Below, piece after piece: positions 45,201 through 53,080 of a stretch of DNA of 64,000 nucleotides (positions within the stretch are counted from its first letter, which is position 1; each line of letters starts with the position of its first letter). The translations under genes and the position numbers were made by a program. The stretch is taken from NCBI RefSeq assembly GCF_002220865.2, contig NZ_NHRJ02000013.1, positions 38,799-102,798 on the forward strand. Direction: 5' to 3'. A model generated the notes under the pieces. That model was given only the letters and a program-made list of their open reading frames with translations, did not search any database and was not told the origin of the DNA. This stretch comes from Paenibacillus xerothermodurans (GTDB taxonomy: Bacteria; Bacillota; Bacilli; Paenibacillales; NBRC-103111).

Positions 45201-46157
45201 AGTGTCATGAGACACCGGTGCGGCGCCGTTCACAGTCACAGCTGCACTTGCCTCGTTAAAAGCCGCAGGTGCTAAAAATTCCAAATTCAACGTTGCTGTC
45301 ACAGCATCACCCGTAAAAGTTGGGTTGGCCGAGCCCAGAATGCTGTATGTTTCACTGAAACTATCTGCCGGGTCCGCTGTGCCATGTGTCAGGTCGACTT
45401 TGGTGAATGGGCTGTTTGCATCATAATAGTACACTTGCCGCTTGACAGTGAGCGAGTCTGTAGGATTCGTCAATGTGATTTCGAACTCATTCAATCCGGG
45501 AGTCAATGTGACCGTCGGAGCGTAAAACGTTCCGTTACCCAGCACCGAAGCCGATCGCCCGTTCACTGTCACTGTTTTTGCGTTATCCGCACTACCCTGA
45601 ATTAAGGCAGTTGCCGAAGTCACTACAAGGCTAGCGCCTTCGTTCAAATCGTAATTTTGGCTGTTTGAGGTGATTTGCAGCTTGTTGATGATAGGAGCCG
45701 ACTCATACAGCACATAGAATACATCCGTAGTGGTAGCCGCTCCCCGCATGCCTGTGAATGTAAGCCGGTTGTATCCAGGGAATAGCTGAACGGAGTTTAC
45801 CTGAAAACGGTTGTTAGTAGCAGTGACCGGTGTGAGTGCGGTTTTGCCTGGTTGCACCGCCCATGCCCCTCCGTTAATCGAAGTGATTTGGTCGACAGTC
45901 AGCGCCAACGATGTGGCGTTGAGCTGCTGAAACATGCCGCCGATAGACAGCGTGGCAGAGTTGGAGATTTTGACAGTCGAACGGTTAAGATCAGCAGGTG
46001 TCGATAAATCCATGTTGGCTGTGCTCTTCAGCTGGGCGTCATCCGGAATGAAGAAGTTGGCAATGCCGGTTGCAGCTTCAGCCGGTTGAACTGGTATGAG
46101 TGACGCCAACATGACAAACATCAACACATAATTTATAACTTTTTTCATATGCGTCAA
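42279..46157 (-). CDS. Large secreted S-layer-homology protein
   Basis: 1292 residues. The start is TTG at 46157, 8 nt after AAGGAG, or ATG at 46148. Signal peptide KKVINYVLMFVMLASLIPVQPAEA|ATG. The body of about 1070 residues is Thr/Asn/Val-rich beta structure with repeated Ig-like modules (NGRSASVLGNGTFYAPTVTL, LTPGLNEFEITLTN). Three SLH domains form the C-terminus: ITRGEFAAMLVRSLGLRL, VTRQDAAVMIGRATNVKL and MTRAEAGQVMVRLLQKY, which bind pyruvylated wall polymer. It is an S-layer or surface-anchored protein of unknown ligand, facing another SLH gene. Confidence 0.92.
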   Translation of the reverse strand: MTHMKKVINYVLMFVMLASLIPVQPAEAATGIANFFIPDDAQLKSTANMDLSTPADLNRSTVKISNSATLSIGGMFQQLNATSLALTVDQITSINGGAWAVQPGKTALTPVTATNNRFQVNSVQLFPGYNRLTFTGMRGAATTTDVFYVLYESAPIINKLQITSNSQNYDLNEGASLVVTSATALIQGSADNAKTVTVNGRSASVLGNGTFYAPTVTLTPGLNEFEITLTNPTDSLTVKRQVYYYDANSPFTKVDLTHGTADPADSFSETYSILGSANPTFTGDAVTATLNLEFLAPAAFNEASAAVTVNGAAPVSHDTPTATVITNTYGAASYKLVSIKNVVYNLQAAGTTLNTNQTAAITVSDGTTPTPISVRSAALPFTIAPNNTIIKKVLLLPDYPGGATAVTATTPTTPLNGSQVKSSEFYVLVETSKPISGPNDIKVALQPAGNPAGFTAVETGASVDSTAWAGNWKVVKISNLPEGAQTIAFSYQTEPVSFTARVSYVSKLYIELDNLYEGQVIDAATLTDPKMIRLAGRFIGFENRLKPGTQLIINNNDKSGLMTITGYEIDTQTANYPTAGITTPGVTIDATNGPFFHGENTVKIIAKYTDQPGTGVLREYIKEIKFYIIDSNTPNILDIRPLTPPAGSATRGELSDSIPSNYLPASPELQLNNGVYTTTLRAFDLYVEGAGAVGITIKKGADLIYSANPANFGAYSAPVANAFTSVSSHGNRGGFKIRLNDVAIPIGTHVFTIELTNANGAKVVQTLTIESQDMPYRILAPVANTGSAILVNRNFVLFDIEAVGATDVQIDGNSAKPRGAGFPNRYTYTLTGLKGDADNKISVVIKRAGGDIEETVTVTYVTNPDAGAMFMEPLGTKHSVFNKAVQLSFPKGNALRRVTDGKIQPQPNILFGIAKPTNGNTDLVNDYNQIVGHDIDFRTPKTPVQTTIPIDSSLSTQFSSPSLGRDHFVRVSDYYWISAGMAELKNVGEAGYKEATGGLAPYSTEGTYTRYDEDRKLLPNERGTLTLKYEDSVVDQAAAEVTVFYLNDKGIWKNLGGKVDPKASTITVPFDDFGYYMVGKLRYGYDDISNHTWARDVLQALLAKGHMPAIYPDSFGAGDNITRGEFAAMLVRSLGLRLNADDNPTFNDIDVNSVSDAWSYAEIETAARAGIVQGLDNLIFAPDVEVTRQDAAVMIGRATNVKLAPNDAKLQASINKAFADGDVINTYARASVDAVNSAGIMVGSPVISPLPTAAKPLLNFNPLANMTRAEAGQVMVRLLQKYQKGSLPANLS

Positions 46158-46488
46158 TTTTCTCTCTCCTTAAGTTATGAAATTATACATTTTGACCGAG
46201 CCGGCATTAGCTAGAAAATCACCCGCCTTACATTATTGCCAGGCTCCAAAAACGGTATGGAACGGTGAGTATATAAATTTTATCGGCGGGAGCGGCTATA
46301 ATTTTTAACTGTCGATAGAAAAAAATCGGAATACGTCGAAAAAGTGTTACTTTTTTCCTAGCCGTGTAAAACTTCGACAACATTATGGAGAGGTGCGATG
46401 TTTGTCCGTCGGGCACGAATATGCAGCCCAAATGTTAACATTCTAATGCCTGAAGCCGATATATTTAAGAAGATTGGAGGGCTTAATA
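46158..46488. other. Divergent control region between two SLH genes
   Basis: 330 bp. Contains a TATAAT at about 46293 on the plus strand without a good -35, and several A-runs. Promoters for both genes are expected here but I could not assign them confidently. Confidence 0.4.
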
Positions 46489-47952
46489 ATGAAACAATTG
46501 CTCAAAATACGCGTGAAATCGCTCTTTCTTCTGCTGATGGCCGGCTTAATGGTACCTGCTGCAGCAGCTTCTGCCGCGGCATCATTCAAAGATGTGAACA
46601 TGCAGCAAAACTCGTGGGCGATAAGCTCCATCTACCTGATGGCCGAAAAGCAAATACTGACAGGGTATCCCGACGGCACGTTTCGACCGGACCATGCTGT
46701 CACTAAGGCCGAGTGGACCGCGATGGTACATCGCTTGTTCGATACGTATCGTCCGAATCTGACCGCCTTCGGTGTTGAAAAAATAAACGGCTACTCCGAC
46801 GTCAGTCCACAGCATTGGGCGTATAAGCAAATCTCAGATATATATGACAGCACTTTCCAGTCGGGAGTATACGGACTCAGCCCGAATGGCCTTCTAACTT
46901 TCCGGCCCGACACACAGTTGAATCGTTTGCAGCTGGCGAACATGCTGTATTCGTTTTTTGACACCAGAATGATTGACCGGCGGTTGACTCCCAACGACGT
47001 TTGTTCCGTTGTGTCCGGCTATAAGGACGTCCCTATGAAAATGTTTAAAACGCAGGATGAATATGACGCGGCAGTAAAGTCGGACGGCAGACTCGATTCC
47101 GCCAACGTACTGTTGACAACAAACAACATTGTGCTGACTACATACTTTATGGGAACGGCTGTAACTGATTGCGGCTTCGGAACGGATGCTTTCTCCAACG
47201 CGCAAGCCAGCAGTCTGGCAAACCTCCAAGCTTCGGGAATCATGACTGCTACGAGCGGGGGATATTTCCGGCCGTTGGACAAGGTCACTCGTGCGGAGGC
47301 CGTGACGATCCTGAACCGCATTTATAATTATCTGAAAAAAAATTATTGGATCGCGGATTACTCCACTATCGACTTGGATCAGGCGAGCATTGGTGCTGTG
47401 AGTGGCGGTGCATCCGGGGGATCTGCTGCAGCCAATGCCAGTCCGGGCTACAGTGCTGGTTCAATTGGCGGCACGACGCCGGGTGGTGTGGCGAACCCTT
47501 GGGTGGACGGGACGGGTCCTTCGAACCAGACCGCAGTGAAGGTTAGGGATTTATTTGAAACGCAGGGCGCTTACAGCGAGGCGGGCGTCATCACGAAAAA
47601 TCTGAGAAAGAACGGGGAAATCGAAACAGCCGTTCTGCCTATGGGTTACAACTATCTCACCATAGAATTGGTGAGTCAGGACCCAGGCGATGTGGTAGAT
47701 ATGTACTTGATCGCAGACGGAAACAGCACTTTGGTAAAGCAGGAATCATTCCCAATGACGATCGAAGTGGGCAGCGTACAGCAGGTAGGCATACGAACTC
47801 AACTTCGCGACAACAACCCGCTGAAGAAAGGCGGGAATGTGAGCCTGACCGTCAGATTGAGCAAGGAAAAACCTAAGCCAGTCGCACCGCCCGCAACCGA
47901 GCCGATTCCCGCTAATCCAGCGGAGTCTGCGACCAGGCCGCCAGCGGCTTGA
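46489..47952 (+). CDS. SLH-domain surface protein with Pro/Ala-rich end, possibly truncated by TGA
   Basis: 487 residues from ATG at 46489 after TTGGAGGG. Signal peptide LFLLLMAGLMVPAAAASA|AA. Three SLH units: FKDVNMQQNSWAISSIYLMA with GYPDGTFRPDHAVTKAE, then YSDVSPQHWAYKQISDIYDS, then SGGYFRPLDKVTRAEAVTIL. A Gly/Ser-rich linker (about 305-340) leads to a beta domain of about 110 residues and a Pro/Ala-rich end. It should attach non-covalently to the cell wall. The reading frame continues for 85 codons after the TGA. Confidence 0.88.
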   Translation: MKQLLKIRVKSLFLLLMAGLMVPAAAASAAASFKDVNMQQNSWAISSIYLMAEKQILTGYPDGTFRPDHAVTKAEWTAMVHRLFDTYRPNLTAFGVEKINGYSDVSPQHWAYKQISDIYDSTFQSGVYGLSPNGLLTFRPDTQLNRLQLANMLYSFFDTRMIDRRLTPNDVCSVVSGYKDVPMKMFKTQDEYDAAVKSDGRLDSANVLLTTNNIVLTTYFMGTAVTDCGFGTDAFSNAQASSLANLQASGIMTATSGGYFRPLDKVTRAEAVTILNRIYNYLKKNYWIADYSTIDLDQASIGAVSGGASGGSAAANASPGYSAGSIGGTTPGGVANPWVDGTGPSNQTAVKVRDLFETQGAYSEAGVITKNLRKNGEIETAVLPMGYNYLTIELVSQDPGDVVDMYLIADGNSTLVKQESFPMTIEVGSVQQVGIRTQLRDNNPLKKGGNVSLTVRLSKEKPKPVAPPATEPIPANPAESATRPPAA

Positions 47953-48210
47953 GCAGCGTCGGCGGCTGCGGCTGCCCCGGTAACCTCGACCACACCGTCG
48001 GCGGCTGCCCCGATAACCTCGACCACACCGCCGGCGGCGACAGTGGCACCGGCGGCTGTGGTTGCTCCAGCGGCGATGGCGCCATGCTCCACTGGCGCCA
48101 CCGGTTCGCTGACGTTGGCTATCGCACGCGGGCCGCTGGCTGTCGTCTACGACAGGCCGCTGCCATCGACGGCAGCCAGCTGTAGCATCTCCGGCAGCCA
48201 GACACATTGA
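47953..48210 (+). other. In-frame continuation of the SLH protein past a TGA
   Basis: The frame stays open for 85 codons after TGA (47950-47952), first encoding low-complexity AASAAAAAPVTSTTPSAAAP and ITSTTPPAATVAPAAVVAPA, which continues the Pro/Ala/Thr style of the preceding tail; it ends at TGA 48208-48210. A 36-bp direct repeat (GGCTGCCCCG...ACCTCGACCACACCG) is included. It is either a longer tail cut by a nonsense mutation or read-through sequence. Confidence 0.5.
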
Positions 48211-48317
48211 CGTCGGACTAATTGGCAGCCTGTGCCGGCTTGCTCTGCAGACTATGCCGGCTGCTCTAATGTGGAGTACGAACTAGCTGACAACAACGCA
48301 GCATCTAATTTGACGTC

Positions 48318-48367
48318 AGCCCCACCCCTGCCCTGGTTTTGGTTACTGAGGAGGAAGGGGGCTTTTT
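48318..48367 (+). terminator. Terminator downstream of the SLH gene
   Basis: AGCCCC (48318-48323) and GGGGCT (48357-48362) close a large hairpin ending in TTTTT. Confidence 0.6.
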
Positions 48368-48527
48368 CCCGTCGGTGGATAAGCAACAAATATAAATAAA
48401 ACCACAACACCCTCTATCAACGGGGTGCTCCTGGTTGCACAAGTTTATGTGCCCTCAGCCGGTGCAAGTGTTTGCATCGTATGGGCACGCTCTGCCGGTT
48501 TTAAGCTCAAAAGTCAGTGCTGGCAAG

Positions 48528-49268
48528 TTACCCTGAATGACGAGCGTCGACCAACTCTTTCATCCTGCAGGGAAAATCCGTGATGATTCCGGAGACGCCC
48601 ATCTCCATCAGGCGGCTCAGATCCTTTTCTGAGTTTGCCGTGAAGGGATACACTCGTAGACCTTGCGCCACCGCCTGCTGCACATCTTCCGCATCCAGCA
48701 TTTGAAATTGAGGATGGAGAGAGTATACCTCCACATCGAAGCCGCGGGCATATGCGACAGGGTCTAGCAAATTGGCTTGATAAAGCAGACCAATCTTTAG
48801 ACGTGGCTCCATTTGTTTGATCCGCCTGATACATTTGTGGTCGAACGAAGAAATGACTACGTCCTCAACCCGACCACGCTGCCGCAATAAATCGATTAGT
48901 TTGCACTCAATTCTTCCGCTATAAGCGTTTTTCACCTCAATGTTAATCATAACGGTCTGAGGTACCAGCTCGAATACCTCATCCAGCGTAGGGACAATCT
49001 CACCCTTGTACTCATCGGCACACCAGCCGCCTGCATCATAGGCCTGGATTTCCATCAAAGTTTGGTTAACTATTGCACCTGATCCGTTGGTTGTGCGATC
49101 CAGCGTGCTATCGTGGCATACGACAATGTGGTCATCGGCGGTCAGATGAATGTCAAGCTCGATGCCTTGGCATCCCTGACTCAGGGCCAGCCGGAAGGCA
49201 GCAAGCGTGTTTTCGGGGGCCATTCCTTTGGCCCCGCGGTGTGCGATAATGAGCGGTTTATTAGGCAT
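48528..49268 (-). CDS. Glycerophosphodiester phosphodiesterase
   Basis: 246 residues from ATG at 49268 (an adjacent ATG at 49271 is also possible) with AAAGGG upstream. Catalytic [33 protein letters not shown] and [20 protein letters not shown] define the GDPD TIM barrel; general acid/base His residues are present (HRG and VCHD). No signal peptide, so likely cytoplasmic hydrolysis of glycerophosphodiesters to glycerol-3-phosphate. Confidence 0.93.
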   Translation of the reverse strand: MPNKPLIIAHRGAKGMAPENTLAAFRLALSQGCQGIELDIHLTADDHIVVCHDSTLDRTTNGSGAIVNQTLMEIQAYDAGGWCADEYKGEIVPTLDEVFELVPQTVMINIEVKNAYSGRIECKLIDLLRQRGRVEDVVISSFDHKCIRRIKQMEPRLKIGLLYQANLLDPVAYARGFDVEVYSLHPQFQMLDAEDVQQAVAQGLRVYPFTANSEKDLSRLMEMGVSGIITDFPCRMKELVDARHSG

Positions 49269-49305
49269 CATAGTTTCCCTTTCATTGCGGCTAAGTCGCA
49301 TTTGA

Positions 49306-49480
49306 TTATTGGACCTCTGGGATCCGCTTGTGCAACCGGTGGTGGGAGAAAAACAAGAAAGTGATAAACAAGATTAAGGCGAGTGCGAAAAACAAATAGG
49401 CCAACACATTCTCGCCGAATTTCTTTTCCTTGTCAAAACGCTTTCCTTTGACCCGGGTTTTAACCCGCCTTGATTTATCA
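49306..49480 (-). CDS. Possible small membrane peptide without a clear start
   Basis: A minus-strand frame encodes RFDKEKKFGENVLAYLFFAL then ALILFITFLFFSHHRLHKRI and ends at TAA 49306-49308, i.e. a charged N-terminus plus one membrane helix. No ATG, GTG or TTG with a binding site could be found upstream in frame, so it may be a relic. Confidence 0.25.
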
Positions 49481-49726
49481 CCAAATAAAAAAGAGCATCA
49501 AGACTGCCATACCCTCTCTTCGTCCGCTTCAGCCCACCGATTTAGTCCGAAACACAAAAAAACACATAATTTGCATTGTCCAGCGACAAGGCACTTATGT
49601 GAATCTCCCGATCTCCATCACGTTTATGAAACTTGCTCCATCATACACGGTAATAAAAGGAATTGTCAACGCACTGGTTTATTATTGAATTACTGTACCT
49701 AGACTCGATATTAGGAACCGGGGGGC
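49481..49726. other. Intergenic region, nothing firm recognised
   Basis: AT-rich stretch. A plus-strand frame ending at 49688 has no ribosome binding site or recognisable domain. Confidence 0.35.
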
Positions 49727-49784
49727 ATAGTCATATTTAACTAAAATGTGTCTTTTCACACATACGAGTGGCGTTTATGACTAT
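49727..49784. repeat. Nested palindromes upstream of a strong promoter
   Basis: Outer arms ATAGTCATA (49727-49735) and TATGACTAT (49776-49784) are perfect; inner arms ATGTGT (49746-49751) and ACACAT (49758-49763) enclose CTTTTC. It could be a cruciform, operator or RNA hairpin. Confidence 0.65.
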
Positions 49785-49797
49785 TTGTTGTCTAATC

Positions 49798-49826
49798 TTG
49801 TCAAATAAAATAGTGTTTGATATGAT
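49798..49826 (+). promoter_or_regulatory. Strong sigma-A-type promoter without a gene
   Basis: TTGTCA (49798-49803), 17-bp spacer, TATGAT (49821-49826), directed to a short segment that ends in a terminator. Confidence 0.65.
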
Positions 49827-49832
49827 GGTACT

Positions 49833-49904
49833 ACTCCTAGAAATGAAATATGTACCTGTGAACGAGTAAAAGAGAAGCCCCGTCATGGTTTGACGGGGCT
49901 TCTT
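49833..49904 (+). ncRNA. Candidate small RNA of about 70 nt
   Basis: From a start near 49833 the RNA would begin with an unpaired ACUCCUAG (SD-complementary) and end in the strong hairpin at 49870-49904. No translatable ORF with a binding site lies inside (only a 7-codon AUG frame). Confidence 0.4.
49870..49904. terminator. Strong bidirectional terminator
   Basis: AAGAAGCCCCGTCA / TTGACGGGGCTTCTT-type perfect stem of 13-14 bp with a GGTT loop, 30 bp after the stop of the UvrC-like gene. Confidence 0.92.
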
Positions 49905-49937
49905 GCTGCCTGCCGCGGGCTGTTTCCTTTTGCTGCC

Positions 49938-51044
49938 TTACATAGATCGCGCATTTATCCGATATTCATAATTGCTTTTGCACAGCTGCAGCAAATCATA
50001 CTTCAATCCTCGCTTGGGCTGGGTGATTTTGATCTTCCTCGTAGCCCGGCGTCGTAAACTGTCGTGCACCCGCTTGGCATCTCCAATCGTGTTAACGATA
50101 AGCTCGTCCGGCGTGTCCGTCTGGTAACGTGACAGCAGAAAATTGTCGTATGCCATTGCGTCACGGCCCTGGTCGAGCTCGACCAATTCAAAATCGCGAA
50201 GCATGCCCTCCTGCACTTTGGCGATCATTACATGACTGTCTTGAAAATAGAGCACGTCTTGGTCATAATCACCATCTCTGTCAACGATCTGCTTATCCGA
50301 CAGATGTTCCAGAATTTGAATATGACGCAGCATGTTGGCGGCCTTCTCAAATTCGAGCGCCGCTGAGTAGTTCTCCATTTTGGCTGTCATCGCCTGAATC
50401 AACTGCCGACCGCTGTTTTCGAGTAAGCTCGCCGCCTGCTGCGCCCGCTCACGGTACTCTTCCTCGCTAATCTTGCCTTCGCAAACTCCGCTGCATTTGT
50501 TGATGTGATACAGCAAGCATGCCTGCTTCGGCATAGTTTTGCAGGTACGCAGACCGTAGTGATCCGCCGCGAACTCCAGCATTGCATTGCGGAAACGAGC
50601 GCTTTTGAATGGACCGAGCCGCTTCCGTGGGATTCCCGATGCTGTCCCTGGCGTGCTCTCCCGGAGCGTCGCTCGGGCAGTCGAGCGCCGCTCCCGATAA
50701 CACACGTCGAGGCGCGGAAATCTTTCGTCCGTCAGCTGCAGATAGGCATATCCGCTGTTATCCCGTTTAAGCGCACGGTTATAAGGCGGCTTATGGATTT
50801 TGATCAGATTATTTTCCAGAAGCAGACTCTCCGCCTCGTTGTTGACAAGCACTACTTCAATTGCCGCGATGTGCTCGACCCATGGCTTGGTTTTTTTATG
50901 AGCATGATTTTGGTGAAAATAAGAACGCAAGCGGCTGCACAAATTTTTGGATTTACCGACATATAGAATTTTGCCTGTATCATCTTTCATTAAATAGCAG
51001 CCAGGACGTTCGGGGTAGTCTCCGGCTTGAAATACAAATGACAT
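49938..51044 (-). CDS. Short UvrC-like GIY-YIG nuclease
   Basis: 368 residues from ATG at 51044 after GAGGGGGAT. N-terminal GIY-YIG nuclease: GCYLMKDDTGKILYVGKSKN with Arg in LCSRLRSYF and Glu in NEAESLLLENNLIK. A four-Cys segment (CKTMPKQACLLYHINKCSGVC) matches the UvrC Fe-S region, and a UVR domain follows (SAALEFEKAANMLRHIQILE). The RNase H-like second nuclease and HhH domains of full UvrC (about 600 residues) are missing. It may make only the 3' incision, like Cho, or be a UvrC paralogue. The end of the gene is clean, with a terminator, so it is not an obvious truncation. Confidence 0.87.
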   Translation of the reverse strand: MSFVFQAGDYPERPGCYLMKDDTGKILYVGKSKNLCSRLRSYFHQNHAHKKTKPWVEHIAAIEVVLVNNEAESLLLENNLIKIHKPPYNRALKRDNSGYAYLQLTDERFPRLDVCYRERRSTARATLRESTPGTASGIPRKRLGPFKSARFRNAMLEFAADHYGLRTCKTMPKQACLLYHINKCSGVCEGKISEEEYRERAQQAASLLENSGRQLIQAMTAKMENYSAALEFEKAANMLRHIQILEHLSDKQIVDRDGDYDQDVLYFQDSHVMIAKVQEGMLRDFELVELDQGRDAMAYDNFLLSRYQTDTPDELIVNTIGDAKRVHDSLRRRATRKIKITQPKRGLKYDLLQLCKSNYEYRINARSM

Positions 51045-51205
51045 GGGCCATCCCCCTCGGTGCAATTGGAGCCTTTGCACGAATTCATGTTCCTTTCTAC
51101 CATTTTACACGATATTGATAGAAAGAAACAGCGGGGGCCGACAGCGTATCTGGCACAAGACTACCGTGTTCAAGCTGTCTTCTTGCACCGTAATTTGCCC
51201 ATATA

Positions 51206-51751
51206 TCAGTCACTGGGAGTAAAACGCCAAAGAAGTTCTTTCGCCTGGCTGATACCGATGCGCGGACTCGCCGCCACCGGCAGGGCTTTGGAAGATATGT
51301 GCAGGGCCAGCTGTCGATCCGGACTGCGCATCAGATCATATCCATTGAAGCCGATGTCGACACCTAAGCCTTGCGCAAGCTTGCCCGGACCGTTCAATAG
51401 ATTCCGGTCCGCAACGCCCGGCCTGTTGGCACGTATCAGCTCAAGCCCTTCGACAGGCTCAGCTGCCCTCAGCAGCACCGCACCCGCGTTACCCGGCTCA
51501 TGCGCCACCACATTCATACAATAATGGAGGCCATATATCAAGTACACATACAACCGTCCGACTTCGCCGAACATCAGGCGGTTCCGCGGCGTCACGGCAC
51601 GGTACGCATGACTGGCGGGATCGTCCCGGCCTTTGTACGCCTCTGTCTCGGTGATTTCCACCCGGATCGTACCATGTGGCGTTTGCCTGACGAGGTGGCA
51701 ACCGATTAAACGATGCGCTACAGTATCCTGTTCCAGAATCGCGTGCATCAT
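51206..51751 (-). CDS. 3-methyladenine (alkyladenine) DNA glycosylase
   Basis: 181 residues from ATG at 51751 after AAAAAGGA. AAG/MPG features: IRVEITETEAYKGRDDPASH, containing the catalytic Glu, followed by RNRLMFGEVGRLYVYLIYGL and CMNVVAHEPGNAGAVLLRAA, and LLNGPGKLAQGLGV. It excises alkylated purines, beginning base-excision repair. It lies next to the UvrC-like nuclease on the same strand, forming a small DNA-repair cluster. Confidence 0.95.
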   Translation of the reverse strand: MMHAILEQDTVAHRLIGCHLVRQTPHGTIRVEITETEAYKGRDDPASHAYRAVTPRNRLMFGEVGRLYVYLIYGLHYCMNVVAHEPGNAGAVLLRAAEPVEGLELIRANRPGVADRNLLNGPGKLAQGLGVDIGFNGYDLMRSPDRQLALHISSKALPVAASPRIGISQAKELLWRFTPSD

Positions 51752-51878
51752 GCATCCGTCCTTTTTGAAATTAGAAATCCAGCTTAAGTGGGCTAACACA
51801 TGGGGACAGCTGGTTACTATTCTGTTTTGCCCTGTCAATCTCCGCCTATGCCCCGCTCTTCAAATGCCGCCGCCGCCT

Positions 51879-52420
51879 TCATTGGCCCGTACGCTTCTCG
51901 TGTTGAATCGTATCGTACAAGCTCTTTACTCCGATGCTCGCCACTACCAGCGGACCTAGCACGACCAACAAGTACGGCGAGGGTTCAATATATATGCGCA
52001 CCCTGGTGTACGACATAACAAGAGCCAGGACAGGTGAAACGATCCACACCTTGATAATTTTAGAGATGATCCCCTTTTGCCACAGCTTCCATCCGTGTTC
52101 AGCAGTACCAAGCCCCAATATCGCAGTCGCTGTCACTTGAGTCGAGCGGTACGGGCAGGCCGAGTAGGGGGGAATTGATGACCAAAACAGCAGCTTTTGG
52201 CAGGCGGCGCCTTCTCCGACCACTGCACCGACGGTAAACTCACTCGTGGACAGCGGTATGCCCATCATGTTCGCACTAAATAACGTAATGGTCGCAGATA
52301 GCAAGGGCCATACCGATAGCCGCTATCACACCGCTCGCACCGATATTCATTGCAAATACCATCGCAATGGCGATAGCCACCCACGTGATCGATATGCCGT
52401 CTTTGCCCCCAATACCTGCT
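51879..52420 (-). pseudogene. Decayed PiT-family phosphate transporter
   Basis: One minus-strand frame reads ITWVAIAIAMVFAMNIGASG VIAAIGMA, the N-terminal PiT signature. It shifts frame and lands in the second half: LSATITLFSANMMGIPLSTS EFTVGAVVGEGAA, the other PiT signature, then a C-terminal membrane segment to TAA near 51879. About 100 or more residues between the two signatures are missing. No start with a binding site remains. So it is an internally deleted, frameshifted relic. Confidence 0.75.
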
Positions 52421-52475
52421 CTATTGATAATTGAGTGTATTGGCTTAGTAGGAAATAATCAACTAACAATATACA

Positions 52476-52520
52476 AAAACAAAAGACCAGGAGCCCCATT
52501 AAGTATGGTGTTCCTGGTCC
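52476..52520 (-). terminator. Terminator after the metallopeptidase-like gene
   Basis: GACCAGGAACACC and GGGGCTCCTGGTC pair on the minus strand, followed by TTTTGTTTTTG. Confidence 0.85.
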
Positions 52521-52533
52521 TGGTATATACCCT

Positions 52534-52959
52534 TCACGCTATATCGGACTGCACCGCAAGCCGATACGCTGCAAGGGATTCATCAATGATGAGCCGGATG
52601 AACGCCGGATCAATGCCTGTGAGCCAAGCCTCCGCGAATGCCCACGCATTCTCCTCGATCTGCAAAGCGATGGCATTCCGCTCCTTCACCATCAAGTCCC
52701 CATCTAACAGACGGGAAAGCTGCTCCAGTTGAGGGTCCTCCGCATGTCCGAGCTCGTGTGCGAAAACAACCGCGATATAATCCTCCAACCGATCTAACGA
52801 TCCGAAAAGCTGCCGGCATTGCTGTTTGATTGGCTCTTGGTATAAAGTCACCTTGTGTGATGCCGGTTGATACTTGCCGCCGACCAAACGCTTCCCGGGA
52901 AAGCGCCGTTGTACGCTCACCTCAACCTGGCTGCCTGACAGCGGCAAAACCGCGTTCAC
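52534..52959 (-). CDS. HExxH metallopeptidase-like protein, unknown family
   Basis: 141 residues from GTG at 52959. The frame extends about 12 codons upstream (…LEQALFERVV), and a CTG there lies 6 nt after AGGTGA, so the true start may be slightly earlier. VVFAHELGHAEDPQL (H68-E69-x-x-H72) is a zinc-protease motif, with a later Glu-rich helix that could give the third ligand. There is no signal peptide. The C-terminal helix-rich part is unassigned. Family could not be named. Confidence 0.65.
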   Translation of the reverse strand: MNAVLPLSGSQVEVSVQRRFPGKRLVGGKYQPASHKVTLYQEPIKQQCRQLFGSLDRLEDYIAVVFAHELGHAEDPQLEQLSRLLDGDLMVKERNAIALQIEENAWAFAEAWLTGIDPAFIRLIIDESLAAYRLAVQSDIA

Positions 52960-53080
52960 GACGCGCTCAAATAACGCTTGCTCCAGTCCAACTCACCTGA
53001 CCCTTTTCATAAGTTTTAAATCCAACAACTACTATATACGGAATTGGACTGTTATTTGTTGCACACGTCCCATGAATTCA

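Noticed and set aside
47746..48207. Minus-strand Arg-rich frames opposite the SLH tail
   Set aside because: Low-complexity antisense of the Pro/Ala-rich coding tail and its continuation.
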